Assembly (NCBI GenBank): GCA_023460575.1
Contig: JAEWPQ010000095.1
Coordinates: 1 to 20,423 of the forward strand
Direction: 5' to 3'
DNA from: Bacillota bacterium
Lineage (GTDB): Bacteria > Bacillota > Clostridia > Lachnospirales > Lachnospiraceae
Length of the DNA: 20,423 nt
Shown: positions 6,509 through 14,116 of the stretch, one piece after another
Position numbering within the stretch: the first letter of the stretch is position 1
Layout: each line of letters opens with the position of its first letter
Notes under the pieces: generated by a model
What the model was told of the DNA's origin: nothing
Database searches by the model: none
What the model saw: only the letters and a program-made list of their open reading frames with translations
Program-made: the position numbers and the translations under genes

Positions 6509-7018
6509 ATGGAGCATGAGGAAGAGATTGGACTGGAATCGTTAAACGGTCTGGGGACAAGTGAACTGAAGTGGTATGTATTTGACCTGATTACAGAAGG
6601 ATTAAAGCTGGATAAAATAGAGGAAAGCAAATATAGCGTTGAGAAAGAAGACAAAGAAAAAACCAGCTTTTTCATAAAGGATGGAAGTGTTCTTGTTTCC
6701 GGAAAAAGCGGCGGGGACTTAAAGGTTTATGAAAATTTATACCTTGCAGTCTGTGACTTTTACAATCGGGTGTATGAGGATGAGACAAAGGTGGAAGATG
6801 CCATCTCCCGTTTCCTGACAAGAACACTTGATCTGCCGGTTATTATGAAAAAACCCAGCAGATCCATGCTGATGGAGCAGATATCAGAATGTGAGGCGCG
6901 GATTGCGGATATGGATGCGCAGTTAAAGAAAGAGGATATAAAATCTGTTAAGGCAAAACGAAGACTGGATGTGATCTATCTGGGAGGGTTAAAGGCTAAG
7001 CTGGATGGACTTCATTAA
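6509..7018 (+). CDS. Hypothetical protein of 169 aa, charged, C-terminal coiled coil
   Basis: I do not recognise this protein. It is soluble, rich in Glu and Lys, with no signal peptide or membrane segment. The N-terminal two thirds look mixed alpha/beta (SELKWYVFDLITEGLKL, then TSFFIKDGSVLVSGKSGGDL). Residues from about 126 on (MLMEQISECEARIADMDAQL) read as a helical, probably coiled-coil tail. The start at 6509 is supported by GGAG 7 nt upstream and by a sigma-A promoter at 6438-6466. The open frame continues upstream to a TTG at 6395, but that part lies mostly before the predicted transcript start. It follows the pseudoprotease gene by 129 bp, has its own vegetative-type promoter and ends in a strong terminator, so it need not share the subtilases' role. 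Confidence 0.75.
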   Translation: MEHEEEIGLESLNGLGTSELKWYVFDLITEGLKLDKIEESKYSVEKEDKEKTSFFIKDGSVLVSGKSGGDLKVYENLYLAVCDFYNRVYEDETKVEDAISRFLTRTLDLPVIMKKPSRSMLMEQISECEARIADMDAQLKKEDIKSVKAKRRLDVIYLGGLKAKLDGLH

Positions 7019-7077
7019 AATTTTAAAAAATATGTGAATAAAAACAATTGAATGGGTGATAATAGAATTATACCAAA

Positions 7078-7095
7078 GATAAGTGAATACTTATC
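7078..7095. repeat. Short palindrome GATAAGT-GAAT-ACTTATC
   Basis: A perfect 7-bp inverted repeat with a 4-nt loop lies between the hypothetical gene and its terminator. It could be part of a two-hairpin terminator or an operator. Nothing in the sequence decides which. Confidence 0.4.
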
Positions 7096-7106
7096 CTCCC
7101 CTTTTT

Positions 7107-7150
7107 AATACCCCATGTGCGGCAAAGGCGTCGCATGTGGGGTATTTTTT
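7107..7150 (+). terminator. Strong intrinsic terminator after the hypothetical gene
   Basis: A perfect 15-bp stem, AATACCCCATGTGCG (7107-7121) with its complement at 7132-7146, has a 10-nt loop and runs straight into a T tract ending at 7150. Confidence 0.9.
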
Positions 7151-7174
7151 ATGCATCAGGCAGAGGAAAGCCGC

Positions 7175-7203
7175 TTGAAAAATAGACCGAGAACTGATAT
7201 ACT
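7175..7203 (+). promoter_or_regulatory. Sigma-A promoter of the two-component operon
   Basis: TTGAAA (7175-7180), a 17-nt spacer and TATACT (7198-7203). The predicted start is near 7210. A 13-bp palindrome CGTGCA-T-TGCACG follows at 7225-7237 in the leader and may be a regulatory site. Confidence 0.7.
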
Positions 7204-7255
7204 CTGATTTAAAATGCCAATTACCGTGCATTGCACGTTTGAAAGGTTAAATAAA

Positions 7256-8719
7256 ATGAATAAAAAGAAATATAACAGCCTGCGCTGGTTCTGGGGTTCT
7301 CTGTCCCTCCAGAAGAAAGTAAATTATCTTACAGCCAGCGGAGCTGCTGTAGTCATACTGTCCATCATTGCCAATTTTATGGTGGCGGGGTTTGGAATGA
7401 GAGGATTCAGTTCTGTTTTAAGAAACAACTCACAGAGTCTGGCATTCTGGTCTGCCATGGAGAATGAAAGGAATGCATTTGCTTCTTATATAAAAGATGA
7501 TACGAAAGACAGCCGTGAAGTGTATGAAAAGGCGTGCAGAAACACTAAGAAAGCGGTGGATCAGCTGCCTTATGATTATAAAAAGACAGGCCGGTATCAA
7601 TATGCAAAGGTGTGGTCCATCCGGAATATGTACGAAAATTATGCAGGATACCGGGATGAATTTCATAAGCTTGCAAAACAGGATCTGCATTATACGGAAA
7701 AGCTTTATACGATTTACAGAGTACAGGCCTATCTGACTGCTTATGCCGGACAGCTGGAGCAGATGACTGTAAAGCAGGGCAATGAAAGCTATGAAAGAAA
7801 CAGCTATTTACTGGTGATCGTTCCGGCAGCAAGCCTGATATGGGGTGGTGCTTCCCTGCTCTTTGTTAAGCTTTTAAACCGGTCAATTAACCGCAGCATT
7901 ATACGTCCGGTGGTGGAACTTGCGAAAGATTCGACGCGGATCGGGAAAAATGACTTTTCCGGCGAAGATGTGAAGAGAGAAGGGGATGACGAGATCGCAA
8001 GACTGGTGCGGGCTTTTTCTGCCATGAAGTCTTCAACCCGCGGTTATATCAGCGCATTGACGGAAAAGCATGAGATGGAAAAGCAGTTAGATGAGGTCCG
8101 CCTGCAGATGCTTAAAAATCAGATTAATCCACATTTTCTTTTTAATACCTTAAATATGATTTCCAGTATGGCGCAGATTGAGGATGCGTCAGTGACTGAG
8201 AGAATGATCTCTGCGCTAAGCAGTCTGTTCCGCTATAATTTAAAATCAACAGATTCGGTCATGCCGTTAGAGAGGGAATTAAAGGTTGTTCAGGATTACA
8301 TGTATTTACAGCAGATGCGTTTTGGGCAGAGGTTTCAGTATATAGCTGACTGCAGTCCTCAGACGCTTGATATACTGATACCTTCTTTTTCTTTGCAGCC
8401 CCTGGTTGAAAATGCAGTCATACACGGGCTTTCGAAAAGAAGCAGGGGAGGGAAGATTCTTATCCGTTCCTGGTTAAAGGAAGGGAAGCTGGTGATTTCA
8501 GTAGCGGATACAGGGGAAGGAATTGACTGTGAAAAACTGGAGGAAATCCGCTGTTCTTTAAAAAACGGAGAGGAAAAAAAGACAGGAATCGGTGTTGGAA
8601 ATATTTACCGGAGAGTCCATGGCATGTATAAAGACGGGGAAGTGTCCATATACAGCGCTCCTTTTAAAGGAACAGCGGTGCAGCTTTCCTTTACGCCGGA
8701 GTATCAGAAGAATTCATAA
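7256..8719 (+). CDS. LytS/YesM-family sensor histidine kinase
   Basis: A 487-aa membrane sensor kinase. TM1 is at about 27-47, an extracellular mostly helical sensor region of about 135 residues follows, and TM2 is at about 183-204. Next come a HAMP linker (about 205-261) and the His_kinase domain with NPHFLFNTLN, phospho-acceptor His293. The ATPase follows: N box PLVENAVIHG (382-391), G1 DTGEGID (418-424) and G2 GIGVGNIYRR (444-453). This is the YesM arrangement, which usually senses carbohydrates or organic acids. The start at 7256 has GAAAGG about 9 nt upstream. An in-frame ATG at 7214 would begin only about 4 nt after the predicted transcript start. The response regulator gene follows after 12 bp and a TRAP transporter lies downstream, so the ligand may be that transporter's substrate (inference). 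Confidence 0.93.
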   Translation: MNKKKYNSLRWFWGSLSLQKKVNYLTASGAAVVILSIIANFMVAGFGMRGFSSVLRNNSQSLAFWSAMENERNAFASYIKDDTKDSREVYEKACRNTKKAVDQLPYDYKKTGRYQYAKVWSIRNMYENYAGYRDEFHKLAKQDLHYTEKLYTIYRVQAYLTAYAGQLEQMTVKQGNESYERNSYLLVIVPAASLIWGGASLLFVKLLNRSINRSIIRPVVELAKDSTRIGKNDFSGEDVKREGDDEIARLVRAFSAMKSSTRGYISALTEKHEMEKQLDEVRLQMLKNQINPHFLFNTLNMISSMAQIEDASVTERMISALSSLFRYNLKSTDSVMPLERELKVVQDYMYLQQMRFGQRFQYIADCSPQTLDILIPSFSLQPLVENAVIHGLSKRSRGGKILIRSWLKEGKLVISVADTGEGIDCEKLEEIRCSLKNGEEKKTGIGVGNIYRRVHGMYKDGEVSIYSAPFKGTAVQLSFTPEYQKNS

Positions 8720-8731
8720 GGAGGAAGACAG

Positions 8732-9532
8732 ATGTATTGTATATTACTGGCGGATGATGAACAGATCGAACGAATGGCACTGGCCAGAAGACTCACCAGG
8801 CATTTCGGTGACAGTATAAAAATCAGTGAAGCGGTGGATGGCGCAGATGCCATTGCTGTATTTGAACGGGAAAAGTGTCAGATTGCCATACTGGATATCG
8901 CCATGCCGGAATTAAACGGTGTGGAGGCTGCTGAGCGGATCAGGAGCCTTAGCAGGGATTGCGTAATCATTTTTCTCACTGCTTATGATGAGTTTTCCTA
9001 TGCAAAACGGGCAATTGTTATACGGGCTCTGGATTACCTTTTAAAACCATGCGAAGAAGAAGAGCTTCTGGCTGTTATGGAGGAGGCAATGCGCCTTGTG
9101 GATATTCAGGACAATGGAAATGGAAGTAGAGATGGGACAGATGACGGTTCTGAACTTCATGAACTGGATCCGGACCTTCATGAGCCGGCAGATGGAGATG
9201 CCAAGAGCGATGTGGCAGCCCGTATTCTGGAATTTATAAAAAATAATTATATGAAAGAAATTTCCATGCAGGATGCGGCCCGGCTGCTCCACTACTCCGA
9301 TGCCTATTTCTGCAAACTGTTTAAGCAGTGTTTTGACCAGAATTTCACAACCTATTTAACCAAGGTCAGAATAAACGAAGCGAAAAAGCTGCTTATGAAT
9401 AAAAATGCCAGTGTAAAGGATGTGAGCATACAGGTTGGATATTACGATTCCAATTATTTTGCCAAGGTATTCAGACGAATTACCGGAGTACTTCCTTCTG
9501 AGTTCAGGGATAGTCAGAATACACAAAAATAA
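8732..9532 (+). CDS. YesN-type response regulator (REC plus AraC HTH)
   Basis: A 266-aa DNA-binding response regulator. The receiver domain (1-115) has the acidic pair Asp8/Asp9, phospho-acceptor Asp55 (ILDIAMPELNG), Thr83 (FLTAYDEF) and Lys105-Pro106 (LLKPC). A short acidic linker rich in Asp and Gly (about 117-155) joins it to a two-helix-turn-helix AraC domain (about 163-262). That domain ends in the family signature around VGYYDSNYFAKVFRRITG. AAGGAGG stands 7 nt before the ATG. It is the partner of the kinase encoded 12 bp upstream. Its likely target is the TRAP operon that starts 217 bp downstream, past a hairpin. That target is inferred from position. Confidence 0.95.
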   Translation: MYCILLADDEQIERMALARRLTRHFGDSIKISEAVDGADAIAVFEREKCQIAILDIAMPELNGVEAAERIRSLSRDCVIIFLTAYDEFSYAKRAIVIRALDYLLKPCEEEELLAVMEEAMRLVDIQDNGNGSRDGTDDGSELHELDPDLHEPADGDAKSDVAARILEFIKNNYMKEISMQDAARLLHYSDAYFCKLFKQCFDQNFTTYLTKVRINEAKKLLMNKNASVKDVSIQVGYYDSNYFAKVFRRITGVLPSEFRDSQNTQK

Positions 9533-9613
9533 GCTGCTATATTTATGCAAACTGGCGAAAACCCAAAGGAGGATGTTAAAATATTCTCCCTGGAAGACAA
9601 TCCTCTACGGTAC

Positions 9614-9706
9614 AAAAAAAAGCTTCAGGTTATATAATTGAGAAAGCATTAAGGAAGGCATCGCCCCCTTGTTTACTCAATCATATAACCCGGGGCTTAT
9701 TTTTTT
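9614..9706 (+). terminator. Long multi-stem hairpin terminator between the regulator and TRAP genes
   Basis: The outer A8GC (9614-9623) faces GCTTAT7 (9695-9706). The main stem pairs GGTTATATAATTGAG (9628-9642) with 9676-9690 and has one mismatch. The apical loop holds further short stems (AAGG and GGC pairing with GCC and CCTT, 9651-9670). It ends in seven T. It should terminate the two-component transcript. No clear promoter lies between it and dctP (44 bp), so it may also act as an attenuator for the TRAP genes. Confidence 0.7.
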
Positions 9707-9749
9707 GCCGTAATACATCTAAAATACAGATGGGAAGGAAAGAAATCGT

Positions 9750-10772
9750 ATGAAGAAATTCTTAAAGAGACTGGCAGCAGGCGTTCTGGCAGCTGCTTTG
9801 GCAGCAGGGCTTAGCGGCTGCGGTATGGCAACTTCGGGCAAAAGGATCATAAGGATCTCACACGCTCAGGCAGAGACCCATCCGGAGCACTTAGGTCTTC
9901 TTGCATTTAAACAGTATGTGGAAGAACGTCTGGGAGATAAGTATGAGGTACAGATATTTCCCAATGAGATTCTTGGTTCTGCGCAGAAAGCCATAGAGCT
10001 TACGCAGACTGGAGCTATTGATTTTGTAGTTGCAGGAACTGCAAATTTAGAGACATTTGCTGATGTTTATGAAATTTTCAGCATGCCGTATTTGTTTGAT
10101 TCGGAAGAGGTGTACCGTTCTGTTATGGAGGATACGGACTATATGCAGAATATTTATGCTTCCACAGACGAAGCGGGTTTCCGCGTTGTCACCTGGTACA
10201 ATGCAGGAACAAGAAATTTTTATGCTAAAACACCGATTCGTACGCCGGATGATTTAAAGGGTAAGAAAATCCGTGTTCAGCAAAGTCCCGCCAGTGTGGC
10301 AATGGTAAACTCGTTCGGTGCAGCAGCAGCCCCCATGGGATTTGGAGATGTATACACTGCGATTCAGCAGGGAGTAATTGACGGAGCAGAAAATAATGAG
10401 CTGGCGCTTACCAATAACAAGCACGGTGAAGTGGCAAAATATTATTCTTATAACAAGCATCAGATGGTGCCGGATATGCTGGTAGGTAATTTGAAATTTT
10501 TAAACAGCTTAAGTCCTGAAGAATACGAGGTTTTTGAAGAGGCAGCCAAACGTTCCACAGAAGTGGAGCTTGCTGAATGGGACAAAAGTATTAAAGAGGC
10601 AAAAGAGAAGGCCAAAACAGATATGGGAGTGGAGTTTATAGATGTTGATGTGGAAGCTTTTAAAGAAAAGGTACTTCCTCTTCATGAAAAAATGCTGAAG
10701 GAAAATCCGAAGATCAGAGATTTGTACCAGCATATTCAGGATCAAAATGAAAAAGTAAAAGGAGGACAATAG
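9750..10772 (+). CDS. dctP: TRAP transporter solute-binding lipoprotein, DctP family
   Basis: A 340-aa extracytoplasmic binding protein. The N-terminus is a lipoprotein signal (MKKFLKRL, an Ala/Leu-rich core, then LSGC with acylated Cys24), so it is anchored outside the membrane. The mature part is a DctP domain with the conserved hinge stretch NAGTRNFYAKTPIRTPDDLK and GKKIRVQQS. Arg175 corresponds to the arginine that binds the substrate carboxylate in SiaP-like proteins, and Arg155 is also conserved. A later DGAENNELAL block lines the pocket. The substrate is an organic acid, but which one (C4-dicarboxylate, sugar acid or other) cannot be told. GGAAGGAAAG lies before the ATG. It is the first gene of a tightly packed P-Q-M operon. 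Confidence 0.93.
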   Translation: MKKFLKRLAAGVLAAALAAGLSGCGMATSGKRIIRISHAQAETHPEHLGLLAFKQYVEERLGDKYEVQIFPNEILGSAQKAIELTQTGAIDFVVAGTANLETFADVYEIFSMPYLFDSEEVYRSVMEDTDYMQNIYASTDEAGFRVVTWYNAGTRNFYAKTPIRTPDDLKGKKIRVQQSPASVAMVNSFGAAAAPMGFGDVYTAIQQGVIDGAENNELALTNNKHGEVAKYYSYNKHQMVPDMLVGNLKFLNSLSPEEYEVFEEAAKRSTEVELAEWDKSIKEAKEKAKTDMGVEFIDVDVEAFKEKVLPLHEKMLKENPKIRDLYQHIQDQNEKVKGGQ

Positions 10773-10773
10773 T

Positions 10774-11274
10774 ATGTCAGTAATGCATCAGGTAAAAGAC
10801 CGGATCATGAAGGCTCTTGGAGCAGTCATTATATTTCTTTTTGCAGCCATGACTGTAATTGGAACCTATCAGATTATTACCAGATATTTTTTCAACAGAC
10901 CAAGTACTATTTCAGAAGAACTGCTGACTTATTCCTTCACCTGGATGTCTTTGTTTGCTTCTGCCTACGTCTTTGGAAAAAGAGACCATATGAGAATCGG
11001 GTTTCTGGCTGATAAAATAACGGGTAATGGGAAAAGATTTTTAGAGTTTGCCGTTGAAATGCTGGCATTTGCCTTCGCAGGCGTAGTTATGGTATATGGC
11101 GGCAGTTCCATAACAAAACTTACAATGATGCAGACAACAGCATCTTTACAGATTCCTATGGGATATGTGTATGCGGCAGTTCCGGTTGCAGGAGTTCTCA
11201 TCATGTTGTTCTGTCTGGTTAATGCGGTGGACATGCTGCATACGGATTTTGGCGTAAAGGAGGAGGAAGCATAA
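10774..11274 (+). CDS. dctQ: TRAP transporter small permease, DctQ family
   Basis: A 166-aa membrane protein with four predicted helices (about 15-37, 48-67, 88-110 and 128-148) and the DctQ pattern QIITRYFFN...SEELLTYSFTWMSLFASAY. It forms the membrane complex with DctM and receives the substrate from the binding protein. The ATG is 1 nt after the dctP stop, and its AAAGGAGG is inside the end of dctP, which points to coupled translation. The last residues are acidic and cytoplasmic. Confidence 0.92.
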   Translation: MSVMHQVKDRIMKALGAVIIFLFAAMTVIGTYQIITRYFFNRPSTISEELLTYSFTWMSLFASAYVFGKRDHMRIGFLADKITGNGKRFLEFAVEMLAFAFAGVVMVYGGSSITKLTMMQTTASLQIPMGYVYAAVPVAGVLIMLFCLVNAVDMLHTDFGVKEEEA

Positions 11275-12582
11275 ATGAGTATTTCCATATTCTGCGGACT
11301 GATCATACTGGTTGTTCTGGTAATTCTGCTTTTACTGGGAGTGCCGGTGTCGGTTGCACTTGCCGTTTCATCCATATGTGCCATTCTGCCTATTCTAAAC
11401 ACGGGAGCAGCGGTATTAACGGGAGCACAGAGAATTTTCTCCGGAATTTCCATATTCAGTCTTCTGGCTATTCCCTTTTTTATTCTTGCAGGTAATATTA
11501 TGAATAAAGGAGGCATTGCAATCCGCCTCATTAATTTTGCAAAGCTGTTTACCGGGAGGATACCTGGTTCCCTTGCCCATACCAACGCTGTGGCAAATAT
11601 GCTGTTCGGTTCAATCTCAGGATCAGGAACGGCAGCTGCCTCTGCTATGGGAGCAATTATCGGACCCATCGAGGAAGAGGAAGGCTATGACAGAGATTTT
11701 TCCGCAGCTGCAAACATCGCGACTGCTCCAACCGGGCTTTTGATACCGCCCAGCAACGTTATGATCACATTCTCCCTTGTAAGCGGAGGAACTTCTGTTG
11801 CGGCTCTTTTTATGGCTGGATATATACCAGGTATACTATGGGGGCTGGCCTGCATGTTAGTTATCTATTTTCTGGCTAAGAAAAAAGGATATCAAAGTAC
11901 AAAACGTTTCACTGCAAAGGAAAAAATCCGTGTCTGTCTTCAGGCAATTCCCTGTCTTCTTATGATTGTAATTGTGATTGGAGGAATCATAGGGGGAATA
12001 TTTACAGCTACGGAAGGTAGTGTGGTATCCGTGGTCTACAGCCTGGTTTTGTCAATGTTTTTCTATAAATCGTTAAAGTTTTCAGAACTGCCTAAACTTT
12101 TTCTGGAAAGCGCCCAGATGACGGGAATCATTATCTTTTTAATCGGTGTTTCCAGCATCATGAGCTGGGTTATGGCATTTACCGGAATACCGGGTGCGGT
12201 TTCTGATGCAATGCTTGGAGTCAGCAGCAATCGTTATGTTATTTTGTTCATCATAAATATTCTTCTCCTTCTGGTAGGAACATTTATGGATATGACACCG
12301 GCCTGTCTGATCTTTACTCCTATCTTCCTGCCTGTATGCCAGGCGCTGGGAATGAACACCATACATTTCGGAATCATGATGATCTTTAACTTATGTATCG
12401 GAACCATAACTCCTCCAGTGGGAACAACCCTGTTTGTAGGAGTGAAAGTAGGTCAGACAAAGATTGAAAATGTAATAAAGACACTGCTGCTTTATTTTGC
12501 CGCAATTTTTGTAGTACTTCTCATGGTATCGTATATACCCGCATTGTCATTATGGCTTCCGGGTCTTCTTGGATATGTATAA
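11275..12582 (+). CDS. dctM: TRAP transporter large permease, DctM family
   Basis: A 435-aa polytopic transporter subunit, normal length for DctM, hydrophobic throughout with about 11-12 helices. Family motifs are present in order: LAIPFFILAGNIMNKGGIA, FGSISGSGTAAASAMGAI, APTGLLIPPSNVMITFSLVS, GTFMDMTPACLIFTPIFLP and IGTITPPVGTTLFVG. It carries out sodium-driven uptake with DctQ. The start codon abuts the dctQ stop directly, and an AAAGGAGGAGG in the end of dctQ serves as the ribosome site. It is the last gene of the operon and is followed by a terminator. Confidence 0.95.
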   Translation: MSISIFCGLIILVVLVILLLLGVPVSVALAVSSICAILPILNTGAAVLTGAQRIFSGISIFSLLAIPFFILAGNIMNKGGIAIRLINFAKLFTGRIPGSLAHTNAVANMLFGSISGSGTAAASAMGAIIGPIEEEEGYDRDFSAAANIATAPTGLLIPPSNVMITFSLVSGGTSVAALFMAGYIPGILWGLACMLVIYFLAKKKGYQSTKRFTAKEKIRVCLQAIPCLLMIVIVIGGIIGGIFTATEGSVVSVVYSLVLSMFFYKSLKFSELPKLFLESAQMTGIIIFLIGVSSIMSWVMAFTGIPGAVSDAMLGVSSNRYVILFIINILLLLVGTFMDMTPACLIFTPIFLPVCQALGMNTIHFGIMMIFNLCIGTITPPVGTTLFVGVKVGQTKIENVIKTLLLYFAAIFVVLLMVSYIPALSLWLPGLLGYV

Positions 12583-12596
12583 GAATTAGTAAATGT

Positions 12597-12652
12597 AAAC
12601 AGCCTCTTTTCCTTTTGCACGGGGGAAGGAGGCAGTTTTCATTTTTTCTTTA
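12597..12652 (+). terminator. Terminator of the TRAP operon
   Basis: AAAC-A-GCCTCTTTTCC (12597-12612) pairs with GGAAGGAGGC-A-GTTT (12624-12637), with small mismatches. It is followed by T-rich sequence to about 12652. Confidence 0.75.
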
Positions 12653-12660
12653 AAGCTGCA

Positions 12661-12689
12661 TTGCAAAATTTATCAATATGTTATATACT
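12661..12689 (+). promoter_or_regulatory. Sigma-A promoter of the SEC-C protein gene
   Basis: TTGCAA (12661-12666), a 17-nt spacer and TATACT (12684-12689). The predicted start near 12696 leaves a leader of about 43 nt. The in-frame TTG at 12661 is the -35 box, not a start codon. Confidence 0.75.
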
Positions 12690-12738
12690 GTTTGATGGAG
12701 TATTACAAGAAAGAACAGACAAAAGGATGGTTTTAATC

Positions 12739-13248
12739 ATGACTATTTTAGAAAATTGGAGAAATTTAGCATACGGTGACGGTCTGGATGATAAAGAAAA
12801 AGAAGAATTATGGACCGGATATTTCCAGGTTGAAAAAGGCATTTATGAACATATTCTGTCAAAGCCCGAAGAAGTGGTGGAAGGAACCGTTGAAGAGCTA
12901 GCTAAGAGATATGGCACAGACGTTCAGACAATGACCGGATTTTTAGATGGAATCAATGAAAGCTTAAAGGGCTACGAAAACCCCATTGAAACGATGGACG
13001 AGAATACCGTAGTTAAAATCGAAATCGACCCGGAAAAGCTTTACTATAATATGGTAGAAGCAAAGGCTGAATGGCTTTACAGCCTTCCACAGTGGGATCA
13101 GATCCTGACAGAGGAAAAGAAGAAGGAACTCTATAAGACTCAGAAGGCTTCCGGAACGATTGTTAAGGGTGAAAAAATTGGAAGAAATGATCCATGTCCA
13201 TGCGGCAGCGGTAAGAAATATAAAAAGTGCTGCGGACAGAACCTGTAA
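12739..13248 (+). CDS. SEC-C motif protein
   Basis: A 169-aa soluble protein. The first 145 residues are acidic and helical and match no family I can name. The C-terminus is a SEC-C zinc-binding motif, GRNDPCPCGSGKKYKKCCG, the same motif found at the end of SecA and in many unrelated proteins. It binds Zn through CxC...CC. The motif alone does not define a function. AAAAGG stands about 12 nt upstream of the chosen ATG, and a sigma-A promoter at 12661-12689 rules out the longer open frame. An ATG four codons earlier (12727) is too close to the purine run. It forms a single-gene unit with its own terminator. Confidence 0.85.
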   Translation: MTILENWRNLAYGDGLDDKEKEELWTGYFQVEKGIYEHILSKPEEVVEGTVEELAKRYGTDVQTMTGFLDGINESLKGYENPIETMDENTVVKIEIDPEKLYYNMVEAKAEWLYSLPQWDQILTEEKKKELYKTQKASGTIVKGEKIGRNDPCPCGSGKKYKKCCGQNL

Positions 13249-13269
13249 TCGTAACGACAATGAGACAGG

Positions 13270-13307
13270 AAAGCAGGTACCTCTTTGGGGTTACCTGCTT
13301 TGTTTTT
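13270..13307 (+). terminator. Terminator after the SEC-C gene
   Basis: AAAGCAGGTA (13270-13279) pairs perfectly with TACCTGCTTT (13292-13301). The loop can form extra C-G pairs, and a TGTTTTT tract follows. Confidence 0.85.
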
Positions 13308-13348
13308 CACTTCAGGAAAAAATGCATTTAAAAGAAAGGAAATCATAA

Positions 13349-14116
13349 GTGGAAGCGTACACAAATTTTGCGGAAGTCTACGATCTGTTTATGGACAATA
13401 TTCCATACGAAGACTGGTGCAGCTATGTGACCGGTCTTTTAAAGGAACATGGAGTTAAGGATGGTCTGGTTCTGGATTTAGGCTGCGGAACGGGAAGTCT
13501 TACAGAGCTTCTGGCAGATGCCGGATATGATATGATTGGAGTGGACAACTCCGAAGACATGCTGCAGATTGCCATGGATAAGAGAGCAGATTCTGGTAAG
13601 GATATTCTTTATCTTATGCAGGATATGAGGGAGTTTGAACTCTATGGTACGGTGAGGGCAGTTTTAAGTATCTGCGACTGTATCAACTATATTCTGGAAT
13701 ACAAAGATCTGGTGGAGGTTTTCCGTCTGGTGAATAATTATCTTGATCCAGGCGGTGTATTTGTCTTTGACCTAAATACTGTTTATAAGTATGAGAAGGT
13801 GATGGGTGATACCACCATTGCAGAGGACAGGGAGGAATGCAGCTTTATCTGGGATAATTATTATGATGGGGATACGAAGATCAATGAATACGATCTTTCG
13901 CTGTTTATCCGGGAGAAGGAGGATCTTTACCGGAAATATACGGAAACCCATTACCAGAGAGCTTTTACGATTGGTGAAATCAAGGAAGCTTTAACGGAAG
14001 CAGGACTGGAATTTTTAGAGGCATACGATGCTTTTACCAGAAATCCGGTGAAGGATACCAGTGAACGAATTTATCTGATTGCAAGAGAGCATGGAAAGGA
14101 GCAGAAAAATGGCTGA
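13349..14116 (+). CDS. Class I SAM-dependent methyltransferase
   Basis: A 255-aa cytoplasmic protein with a class I methyltransferase fold. Motif I is VLDLGCGTGSLT (41-52), the acidic ribose-binding residue is Asp66 after strand 2 (MIGVDNSEDML), and QDMREF (91-96) and SICDCINYI (107-115) mark the next strands. The start is GTG, with AAAGAAAGGA about 9 nt upstream. The substrate cannot be inferred from the fold. The end overlaps the start of hslO by 8 nt, so the two are translationally coupled and likely one operon. Confidence 0.88.
   Translation: MEAYTNFAEVYDLFMDNIPYEDWCSYVTGLLKEHGVKDGLVLDLGCGTGSLTELLADAGYDMIGVDNSEDMLQIAMDKRADSGKDILYLMQDMREFELYGTVRAVLSICDCINYILEYKDLVEVFRLVNNYLDPGGVFVFDLNTVYKYEKVMGDTTIAEDREECSFIWDNYYDGDTKINEYDLSLFIREKEDLYRKYTETHYQRAFTIGEIKEALTEAGLEFLEAYDAFTRNPVKDTSERIYLIAREHGKEQKNG

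Noticed and set aside
10965..11669. A 234-codon minus-strand open frame
   Set aside because: It lies wholly opposite dctQ and dctM, whose membrane-protein motifs are unmistakable. It has no ribosome site and an Ala/Ile/Met-rich composition typical of the antisense of hydrophobic genes.
13160..13348. A small plus-strand open frame across the end of the SEC-C gene and its terminator
   Set aside because: It reads through an intrinsic terminator hairpin, its start has no ribosome site, and its cysteines come from the SEC-C codons in another frame.
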